Source of the DNA: Chloromonas sp. AAM2
Taxonomy: Eukaryota; Chlorophyta; Chlorophyceae; Chlamydomonadales; Chlamydomonadaceae
DNA length: 64,000 nt
Assembly (NCBI GenBank): GCA_004335635.1
Contig: QAXH01005824.1
Coordinates: forward strand, 162,243-226,242
Reading direction: 5' to 3'
Part shown: one piece after another, positions 23,345 to 34,500 of the stretch
How the letters are laid out: every line of letters begins with the position of its first letter
How positions within the stretch are numbered: position 1 is the stretch's first letter
Position numbers and translations under genes: made by a program
The notes under the pieces: model-generated
What the model was told of the DNA's origin: nothing
Database searches by the model: none
What the model saw: only the letters and a program-made list of their open reading frames with translations

Positions 23345-25516
23345 AGCTGGCCCTTGCAGCCGCAGGCGCTGCAGACCAGCGCAAGGCAGAGAAGGGCATG
23401 ACGTAAGGCTGTTCCCTTGCGCAGATGCTGATGCATGCAGCTGGCAGACGGTGTGCATCAAATGACGTGGTGCAGACCTGCAGTGCACGGATACAAGTGC
23501 CCGGACCCGAGACAGCAGCCCCTGATTGAGCACGTAACTCAGCTCTATGCGTGGTAAGGCTGTGCCCGTAAGTTGAAAAGGATAACTTGCATGGTTGCAA
23601 CAACGACAACAACAATGACCCTTCACTTGCGCTGGGGCCAAACTTTCTTGCCTTTTGACGGTTCACGATTTGAGACATGCCGATAAAAAATGACAGACTC
23701 TTGTCACCTCATGAACCATACAATGGTAGGTTTTGCACTAGATGTAAAACTGCTGACAAGGATAGCATATTGCTTCCAAGGATAGCACTGCTGTGGAAAC
23801 TGGACCACATCCACACGGATGCTGGCACTATTATCCAGGTTGCACTCTGCATCACATAGCCCGAGTAAAGTTTGTTTGTTACCTCTCCGTTCCATTGCAA
23901 CGAATTTTGTGTCCATCTACCCTGCTCTGACTGTTTTGTTGTTCAGATTCGTAGTTCTGCTTCAGGCTGGGTATCGCATGGGTATTCACGACAGTTTGGC
24001 CATGCCTTCCGTGTTGTCATTCAACAGCTAATATGGCTAACGGGATGCCTTCGGAAGGCGTTCTGTGGGGTGATGGCCACAAGGGCCTCACCACCCCTTG
24101 CCGACACGGTCAGATTCCCCTTTACTAGGAGAAATTTTTGCGCAAGTAGTTGGTATCTGCGTTGGACGTGCTACATGGTGTGCACTCCCTCCTTGTAAAG
24201 CCATTTGCGTCCATCTGTGCTCTTGCCCTGTGGAGTACACATGCCTGCCGTGCTGACCTTTCTTGGATTCATATTCACTCATCACATGGCTTCACTCATC
24301 ACGCATGGCAGATGGCCCTGGTTGGCGAGGCATCCTCTCACTGTGCCGTTTCACCCACATCAGCTGGTCGTGGATTGCCCAGTTGAAACTGTCTGCCTTC
24401 CAGGGCAACTCCGTGTGGAGGCAGCGTCAGCCACGATGGGAAAGCAAACACAAGGAGTTTCTTGTCCAATACCTCCATGTTCAGTAGTGCCATTTTCAGA
24501 ACACTAGTTTGGACAACCGCCCTGCACGTCAACAACGGTCGACAAGAAGCAAAGATCACCTACAGATGTGCCAGATGCCCGGTCTCAAGCTCTTCTTCCT
24601 TTGCCTGGTTCCTTGCACCTGCACCTGGCTTTCCCCTTTCCTACGCACCTGCATCTGCTGTGGTTCGACTTTGAGCCAGCATCTCAACCACCATTCTTTA
24701 AGTCTACCTTCCGCCAGCCATCGCCCAGCACACTGACAGTCGCACTTGCACTCGGGATTCACAGTTGTGCACTGTGTCTGGAGTTGTGAAAGATGTGAAT
24801 GTGATGCATGCGCTGCCTTCAATGCATCTCCTGAGATCAACCTGCGATCTGGCAAGACTTTAGCGGCAACTGAGCATGTCAAGCCCCATGTGGCCTATAC
24901 CTGTGCATCAGGTGTGGTCTGTACCTGTGTGTCTGGTGCCCAACCTCTGTGCCTGCACCCCTGGGTCAGAATTGGTCCAGACGTGTCATCCAGAGTGATC
25001 AGAGTACGAACAGCTGACATCCAGGCTGAAAGCAGGCCAGCCAGGTGTGGGTATAGTATTGGTATACATGGGACACATGCTGATGAACTTTGTTGATGTC
25101 CGGAAGGGCGCAGACTTTGTAATATGGTTTGTTTTTTCAAGTCTGCCTGTTTTTGAGTCTGCCCGCTGGGCTCATGCATGATGCCAGGAGCAGTTGCGCA
25201 CCTGACGTGTAGCTGCTTGATTTTTGTATCTGTAGGGCATCAGTTAATCCAGCTCTCATCGTGGCTGTGCACCCCTGTGCTACATGGTGTGCACTCCCTA
25301 TAGCATCTGTAGATTGCCTGAAGCCTGAGATAGGATGGGTCCCTTCGATTGAGAGAAGATGGCCACGATGACCAGGGCGTATGTGATCATCCCCGGATAT
25401 ATACGTTGAATAGAAATTCCCGGATGTGGTCAATAGAAGTGTGATAAGTATAATATTATGATTTTGATCACCAAGTATGAAATACATCAGTGCCTCATCT
25501 TGCCTTCACAAAACCC
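23345..25516. other. Intergenic between IF-1 and PNPase
   Basis: Holds the IF-1 3' UTR (a TGTAA lies near 23743) and the PNPase promoter region. Two copies of a short dispersed repeat occur at 24179-24198 and 25288-25299, both preceded by ctacatgg. No supported ORF. Confidence 0.5.
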
Positions 25517-28500
25517 ATGATGGCTTCTAGCAGGCTGCTGGGTCCCCAGCCATTGCAGCAGCACCGCAGTCCCGTGACCATCTCAGCACTGTTTCAACTG
25601 CATCATGTAGCCCCCATTGGTTCTTGTCCGACTGGGCAGCGTGATCGTAGGGTTTCAAATGGGTCCGATGTTCCGGCATGCCGAATTGGGCCACTTTGCA
25701 CAAGCCGACGGAGGCGTGTGGCGTCTGCCTGCCTCGGGGCAACGACGGGAAGCGGCGGCAAGCAGCGTCTCGAACTTGATGTGGCCGGCCGACAGGTGTG
25801 CACCCTAACCGCCGCCATGGGCTGGCATCAGTCTGGCACAACTTGCGTGTGGTGACGTTCACACCTTGCTGGCCACGCAGATGGTGATTGAGACTGGAGA
25901 AATCGGACGCCAGGCCAATGGAGCCATCATGGCCAGCATGGGCGAGACGGTGAGCCATGCACTGCATGTTTTTGGCTCCAATTTGCTTGCGTTGTTTGCG
26001 GCCAGGAAATTGCAATGTGCTCCGTTGCTTGCGTGCAATGTTTGGGGCTCTATTCGCCTCCTGCATTTGAGTGGCATGTACCACATATCTGGGTGTGGTG
26101 GCCGGACGTTGCACGGCTGTACAGCTGTCTCCATTGTGCTGATAATGATATTGAAATTGATCAACTGAGATCTGTTGCAGCCAGTTCGCCTGATCTGTTG
26201 CGGGCGAGTAGCTTGGGTTTCTTGGCCCATGGTCTAGGCCGGGACGGAGCGCCAGCAGGACAGGTTTGTCGTTACTTGATGATGTTACCTTACACAGGTG
26301 TGGAGTGGAGTATCTAGGTCTGCTAATGCACATATCCCAGGTCGAGATGACCAAAGCATGACTGTACACCTTGCATACGCTGTGGTCAGGTGATCTACAC
26401 AACCGCCTGTGCCGCCCCTAATGCCTCGGGGGACGGCTCCTTCGTGCCTCTTACAGTCAACTATGCAGAGCGCTTCAGTGCAGCTGGCCGGACTAGGTGC
26501 GTGGCCAAGTACAGCTTAGTATCGCTACAATCATAGCAAACAGTGACAGGGTAGGGGCATGCAGCTGCCCCTTGAACATCTGCGTAGCAAGGGTATGAAT
26601 CATGATTAGAACAACTTGACGGCATTAGCAGTGGCAGCTATGCGTGCATTAGAGTCGCAACACAGCAGCTCAGGGCGGGCTCAGGTTGCCAGTAGTGGTT
26701 CTGAGTGCGTGTCTGTTCTGACGCTAGAGTGAGACCAGCGCTGCTCCATGCCCTGCAGTGGTGGCTACCTGAAGCGGGACGGGCGGCCACGCGATGCAGA
26801 GACGCTGCTGTCACGGTTGGTTGACCGGCCTCTGCGGCCCCTGTTTACCAAGGGCTGGGCAAACGAGACGCAGGTGTGGATGGGCAAAAGCATACCGTAC
26901 CTCTTCGGAATTCACACGAGCTGATTGATTCATCTCGAGCCCTCGTGTAGAAACGTGTGGATGGGCCAAGGCATACGAGGGTTGGGGCAGACGGGGCTGC
27001 TTGGGCCAAGCAGGCTTGTTGTGCCGCCATCAACTGGTGGAAGGCAGGCCAACACATCAAGTGAACTGGACATGGGCAGGCCAACCAGTAAACAGAACCC
27101 AAGTAACAGCCCATGCAAACGCCATGCACAGCGGACACGTGCCACTTGACAGCATCAGGCAGTGCACTTGTCAGGCATGTCTGCACCCATCAGGCTGACA
27201 CAAGGCAGGGAGCACTGCGCCTCACCTCCCCATCTCATTTGTTAGAATTGTATCCGCTTGCCGCATTATGCGCCTGAGACATGCGTACAGTGCAAACGGA
27301 CAGCATCAGGGGGTTGCAGCCTGTAGATATGCCTCTGTGCGGACACACATAGCAGTAAGCACGAGCATGCAGTGTAGCTGACGTTGTCTCGCTATCTGTT
27401 AGTGTAGTGCGCGCCTGCAGACATACACACGGCGCACGCCTGTGAACGCCCGCCCGCCACTCCCTTGTTATCATGCTACCTTGCACTGCCCTTGATCTAT
27501 GTATATTTTTGGAGTTTTGTTCAAAAACACAAGTACCAATTAAAGTGAAGTAGCCCGTGCTACGCCCGTGGCAATAAGACAGACAGGGCCCGTGAAAGTA
27601 AGATGAAAGAACACGGCCAACGCTGGCCAATGCGACGGTACAGGACCAAATGAGGCTGCTGCCGCCCTGCAGGTCCTTCAGTGGGTGCTGAGCTATGACG
27701 AGGGCGTGCCACCCGAGGCCCTGGCTATCACGGCTGCAAGTGCAGCTCTGCTTGTGTCAGGTGACGGGAGAGGGGACAGGTGCACCAGGCCTGGGGATTG
27801 TGCGTGCGTGCGTGTGTGCGTGCGTGTGTGCGTGCGTTTACATCTGTATCGCCCCACAAGTCGAACAGATGGTGTTCATGTACAACATCATCATACTCAA
27901 ATTGCAAAGGACTGCTGTCAGCACTGTGGTAGCGCTGTCAGGCGCGTAAGGCATGCCAGCAGATGTGAGGCACAACAGGCGTGCAGCTCTACTAGGTTGA
28001 CTCAAAGCAACCTGTGCTCGTGCTTAGGCAGACTGGGCTTGAGCTGTATGGCCAAGTGATGCGCCACACAAGCAACACGGAGGCCGGTGACGTTTGTTGG
28101 ACGCTAGTGGAAGCGCCTTGGCGTGTCGCAGTCCCCTTTGCATGCTCGTTAGACGGGCTTGGTTCCCTCTGACCTTGTGACGCCCGTGCAGATATCCCGT
28201 TTGAGAAGGCGGTGGCGGGCGTGCGGGTGGGATGGGTCAACGGCGCACCCGTCATCAACCCCACGGTATGGCTGTGCCCATGCACCTGTACAACCGAAGC
28301 AATAAGGCCCGCTTGCCAGCCACATCCTCCAAGCCATGCACAGCATGCACAGCAGCACTTGTGCTTCCAGCACCATCATACAAGTTGCCCTGAACAGCAC
28401 GTAGCCTCTCATGCGTGCATCCACGACATGCAGCCCAGGTTTGCGTGCACACCTACCTAGTGTGCTACTTGCCCACCATGCCGGCATGCGCGGCTCTGCA

Positions 28501-31500
28501 TGACCCCATGGTGCCCCATGCCGCCCCATGCGCTGCTGCTGGCAGGCGGCTGAGTTGGATCGCAGTTCCCTGGACCTTGTGCTCGCGGGCACACGCAGCG
28601 CTGTGCTCATGATAGAGGGATTCTGCGACCTGCTCACTGAGGAGCAAATGATGCAGGTCAGTAAAGTTGTGCCATGGCCATGGCGTATCTGTCTCATGGC
28701 GAAAAGTGGCCTTGGATGTGTCGCATCGCCTGAAGTTTGATACGTGCTACATATGCTTATCATGATATGTATCGGATACGTATTCAGCGAGAGGTCAGGC
28801 AGGGGAGGTTGTACGGGCAGGGAACGCAGAAAGGGAACGAATCTCAGGGACCTCGAACCATGCACTGAAAGCCAGCACCAATCTCAGTTGCAGCGCACTG
28901 TAAGCCACCAAGTGCATCATGGTTTCTGGAGTGGGTTTGTGTTTCTAGTCTGTTCTCATACGGCATTAGCAGGTGTGGGAATGGCAGGAAGCGCCATACA
29001 CATGCTTAGCATACTAATACTGCCACAGTAGGAATACGGCGCAGCGCATGTGCTTACCCAGTGCGCCTGTGCAGCCTGACACGATGACCCTTCCATCATG
29101 GCCAGGCAGCCCATCACGTGCTTATCAAAGCGACTGGCATGATCACTGCCAGTGCCTGGCTGTGGGTCTTACGGCAACATGTGCTGCATTGGTTCCCCCC
29201 TTCCCCACGACCGGTCTGCACTGCCCTCGGATGGATACATTCCATCATGCAAGATGTGCTGCATTTACAGCCCCTTTCCCCGTCAATGCACGCTGTTTCT
29301 ACTTGATCTGTTGTGGGCGTGTGCTGCTGTCCACCACCACTGTGCAGGCCATCACTGTTGGCAGTCAGGTGGTGGCTGACATGTGCCGCCAGATCGAGGC
29401 GTGGGCCCAGCGGGTGTCCAAACCCAAGGACCTTTCGCAGCTGGTGCTCCTGCCACAGGTGCGTGAGTGAATGGGAAAAAAGGTGGGAAACAAGCGTGCA
29501 TCTTCACACGGGGAGAAACAAAGGTGCGTGCGTGCGTGAGTTTTACATCCGTATCGTCCGACAAGCCGAACAACAGATTGCTCGAGCTTCATACACAGCA
29601 TCATCGTACTCGCATTGCTAAGGTGCGCACACGGACAGGCCACTCACCCGCTGCTCAAGCCACGAAACGCACCACAAGCTGTGCGGTACGCACACACTGC
29701 ACGCAAGCCAGGACACGCAGCACAAGCCACGAGGCACGATTGCTCCAGGCACATGCACTACCCACTGTGCCCGTTTGACGTTGACCGGGGTCGGAGGCAG
29801 GTCTGACGCGGGTTTCCGGTCGACACGCGGCCCGCAGACCAAACGTTTTCAAGTATGCAGAGGATGTCTGATGGTATCTTGGAGGCAGTTGTCAGATTCC
29901 ATTGCGACTGGGCATTGGTGTGAGGATGCCTACACTGGGCAAGCAGCATGCACAAAATGTGTTTGAGTTTGAGGCAAGACATCAGGGCTTGTCATTACCC
30001 AGTGTGGATCGGCAGGTAGTATCGCACCCGCACCAATCGCACAACAGCTAGCAGTGCCACACAGCTGTTCATGGCTGCTAGCACGCACACACGTTCATGT
30101 CATCTGCCTGTGCGCCTGTGTGTGTTCCCGCCGGCCGTAGGGCCTTGAGGATCAGGTGATGGACCTGGTGGGCGACCAGCTGCGGGACATCTACAGCCGC
30201 AGCAGCACCAAGGAAGAGCGCTCCGCGGCGCAGGCGGCTGCGACAGCCAGGGCCAAGCAGCAGCTGCTGCAGCAGGTGTGTGCGTGCGTGCGTGCGTGTG
30301 CGTGGGTGTGTGGAGGGTGTGTGTGGGTGTGAGTGCGCTCGTGCGTGGGTGTGGGTGCGCTCGTGCATGATCCAGATTGAATCCCTAAGTGTAGGTGTGT
30401 GTGACTTAGGTGCTGCCATGGCAGAGCATCAAAGCCGTGGCACAGGGGTTTGGTAAGGAATGGCAGCAGATCATGGGCTGTAGGAGGATGGGATGCTCGA
30501 GTGTTTTTGATTTGAATGCGTGCAGTTGATACAGGTGCCCTTGCAGCAGTCATTGCTGATTTATGGATCTACCAGGACTGACTGACCAGTGCGATTTGTG
30601 CTGCTGCAGGGTGGAGGGGCGACGGAGATGCAGCTGCAAGTAGCGCTCAAGAGCGTTTCCTCAGACGTTATGAGACAAGTCGTATTGAAACAGGTAACTG
30701 ACACGCGGCCATAGAGTACATCATGTGTGAGCGAGTGAGTGAGTGAGTGAGTGAGTGAGTGAAGTGAGCGTCTTTCAAATCTGTATCGTCCAGCAAGTCG
30801 AACAGAGAATGGCAGACATGCATATCTTTCGGAATGGACCATGCAGCTGCAGGCGTAGTAGGCTGGGTTGCCAAGGACACACGTGTTGCTTGATGGTTTC
30901 AGTTCAAATACGGGACATGGTTGCTGGTCTGCAGGGTCGCCGCATGGACGGGCGTGGCTTGCAGGACATCCGGCCCATCAGCAGCAGAGCCAACCTGTTG
31001 CCCCGCACCCACGGCTCGTGCCTCTTCACACGGGGGGAGACGCAGGTGCGTGAGTGAGTGAGTGAGCGAGTGAGTGAGTGAGTGAGTGGTCCTTTTCACA
31101 TCTGTATCGCCTTAGAAGTCGAACAGAAGATGGCTCAAGCTCCATGCACAACATCATCATACTCACGTTGCTAAGGACTGCGGGGCCTGAATGGCCCTCG
31201 TGGCTCGTGCATCGTCTGACCCAATATGCATCTGCGCAGCCCATCACCAGTGCTCCAAGCCTCATGTGAAGTGCCGGGAACTGCTGTCGCAAGCTTTGTG
31301 TTGATCAGCCGCCTATCTCCACGCGATTACAACTTGCAGTTCTCTCTGTGACTACAGAGGGTTGCCTGCATAACGCAATCACATGTCAAGTCTCAGACAG
31401 GCCAGTATCTCATGCCAGTCTCAGGCAGGCTGGTAATAGATGTACAGCAGTGCTTGCATGTATGACAGTACTTGGTGCCTGCCTGTGCAGGCCATTGCCG

Positions 31501-34500
31501 TGGCCACCCTGGGCAGCAAGTCAGACTCCCAGAAGGCCGACAGCATGCGCACCGATGGGCCCGAGGACAGCATGTTCTACCTGCACTATTTCTTCCCACC
31601 CTCCTCGGTGGGGGAGGTGGGGCGCATGGGCGGGCCAGGTCAGTGCATGCTGGAGGAGTTCTGGCATGATGGTAGCAGCCCTGGGTTCCAGTCCAGGCGA
31701 TGATGGGGGAATTCAGACTTAGTACAGCAGTCCTTTGCAATGCACGAGTATGATGCTGTTGTGTGTGGAGCTTGAGCCATCTTCTGCCCGACTTGTCAGG
31801 CGATACCGATGTAAAAAGACACTCACTCACTCACTCACTCACTCACTCACTCACTGCCCTGGCGGGGACCGCAAATCAGTCCACAAAGGAGTTGATGCAG
31901 GCGGTGCAGGTTGTCTCTTCATGGCCCGTTCAGCCTTTCGCCAGGCCATGCTTTGCGGTCCATGCCGCACTGTTTGCCGTTGTAAGCTGTTGTTTCAATG
32001 ACGTCTTGTACCACAACCGCTGGCGCTTGGCCTGCCTTGCACCTTCCTAACATTGAAGAAGGGTTAAGAAGGTGTTGGGAATTTTTTCATCAGGTGTGAC
32101 TATCTGAACAATAATCACCAGTTCACCAGCCCTTAGGATACGTTACGTCAACAACAACGACTTGCACTGACACATCTCCCTTGCAGGGCGTCGTGAGCTG
32201 GGACATGGTGAGCTAGCGCAGCGCGCCCTGGCGCCCGTCATTCCCAGCCAGGCTGAGTTCCCCTACACTGTGCGCGTGGAGAGCACCGTCACGGAGAGCA
32301 ACGGCTCAAGCTCGATGGCCACTGTATGCGGAGGCTGCCTGGCGATGATGGATGCAGGTAGGTGCTTGGGTGTGGAGGGTGGCAGGGGGGGCAGGTAGGT
32401 GCTTGGGTGTGGAGCGTGGCAAGGGGGCAGGTAGGTGCTTGGGTGTGGAGCGTGGCAAGGGGGCAGGTAGGTGCTTGGGTGTGGAGCGTGGCAAGGGGGC
32501 AGGTAGGTGCTTGGGTGTGGAGCGTGGCAAGGGGGCAGGTTAGTGCTTGGGTGTGGAGCGTGGCAGGGGGGGCTGGGTGCGCCACGGAAGCAACTTGGGC
32601 AGCGAGCACGGGACCCTGTTACTGTTTCTCGTATTGTGTTGCACTTTGTTGCTCAAAATGGTTGGTCAATGCCTATCTAACATGTTCTTGTGTGTTCCAG
32701 CTGCCACGTCTGGCTGCACATGCTCAGAAACATCGCTGGTTTCAATCCAGATGAATTCGGAACAAAGAGTTATGCCAAGTTCTAATCAATGCCTAGTTAT
32801 GCCTGAGATAGGTGGCTCTTTGCTGGTCTGCACTCACTGGTGCTCTGCTCCAGTACGCTTGGCCCAGGCCCAGGCCCGGGTCGCCAAGTGTGCCATGTTG
32901 CCCTGCGTGTGCTGGACAGGCGTGCCGTTGCTGCGGCCGGTGGCAGGAGTGGCCATGGGACTCATTTTGGACCAGAAGACAGGTCAGTCAAACACAGACC
33001 ATGCATGCACATGACTGCCATTTGACCTGCTGTGGAAAGCCGCTATGTTTGAGCTGAGCAGCAGATATAAAGCGCTGTTCTAAGCGAGGTTGTAAGTTGT
33101 CACAAGATGTGGTGGCTGCCGCTGTCACGGCAAGACCACACCCACGTTTGTGTTAGTGTTGTCTGGCACAGTTGGCAGGAAGCACAGGATTGCCAGCACT
33201 GGGTGCCAAATCGCTGGTTGAGACGCAGCACAGTTCCTGGCTTTGTTTGTGCGCGTGCGCGTGCACGTGCATCGTAACATAAGTGGACAGAACATGGCGT
33301 AAACATCAACCACGCATTTCAAGAAGAAGCATGCCTCGCTTGGCCTTGACTTGGATTAGGAAATCTGCCAAGCACCTCCAATAACGCGCGGATTGTCTGT
33401 GGGGCTCACGCTAGCGTGTGTGCGCTGCAGGCGCGTTTGTCGTGCTGAGCGACATTCTGGGCACGGAGGACGCGCTGGGAGACATGGACTTCAAAGTGGC
33501 AGGCGACAGCCAGGGCTGCCTCACAGCCTTCCAAATGGATATTAAGGTGAGGCAAACGGCATGTGATTTTTCTTCATATTTCACGTCTGCGTGTCTGACA
33601 GGTCGAACAGAAGATGGCTCAAGCATCATATACAATATCATGATACTCATGTGTGTGAGCGTGTGAGAGCATGGTCGGTTGAGGCAAGGCGAGGGTCTGC
33701 CAAGGCACCAGGCAAGCCAGGAGACTAGGAGAGGGAAAAAGAGCACACAATGAGGTAGCTGTGTGAGGTGGCAGCTCACTACCAAAATGCTTGACACTCA
33801 AATCAATCTCTGGGTTGAAATCGGATTCACGCTGTCGGTTGCATCACGAGGAGGCTGGGTATTCGCTCGCTCCGCTCAAGCCTTGCAAAGTGTGCATGAT
33901 AACGTGACCGCAGCAGGAAATCGCAGCACCAGATCGCAGCACCAGATCGCAGCATCAGATCGCAGCATCAGATCGCAGCATCAGATTGCAGCACCAGATC
34001 GCAGCACCAGGTCGCAGCACCAGGTCGCAGCAGAACTCACTCACAGGTCCTAACCTGGCCGACATCCTTTGCTGAGGGCGGATGTGTGGTGTGCTTTGTG
34101 TGAGTGCCTTTTTATATCTGTATCGCCCGACGAGCTGAAAAGAATATGACTTAAGCATCAATATACAACATTATCATGCTCGACTGCTGGCGCTCCCTCC
34201 TAACCCCCTGTGTGTGGCTCGTACATCTTCTGTTTGACATGTCGAACGATACAGATGTAAAGAGACACACACTCACTCATTCAATCACTCAATCAATCAC
34301 TGCAGGTTGAGGGCATCACGTTGCCCATCATGGCCCAGGCCCTGGCGCAGGCGCGCAGCGGCCGTGAGCACGTGCTCAGGGAGATGGCCAAGTGTGACCC
34401 AGCACCGCGCGGCAAGATAGCTGACTTCGCGCCCCATGTCATGCGACTCAAGGTGAGCGGCTTGCATGGGAGGCCACGTGCATGCGACCGATTGGCAGTT

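Noticed and set aside
25527..26402. Minus-strand 291-codon frame opposite the PNPase start
   Set aside because: It overlaps exons 1-3 of PNPase, which are fixed by conserved motifs. It starts at a non-ATG codon and has no recognisable product.
32352..32754. Open frame through the 36-bp minisatellite (12-residue repeat protein)
   Set aside because: It is open only because the unit length is a multiple of three. It lies in an intron and is out of frame with PNPase exon 13.
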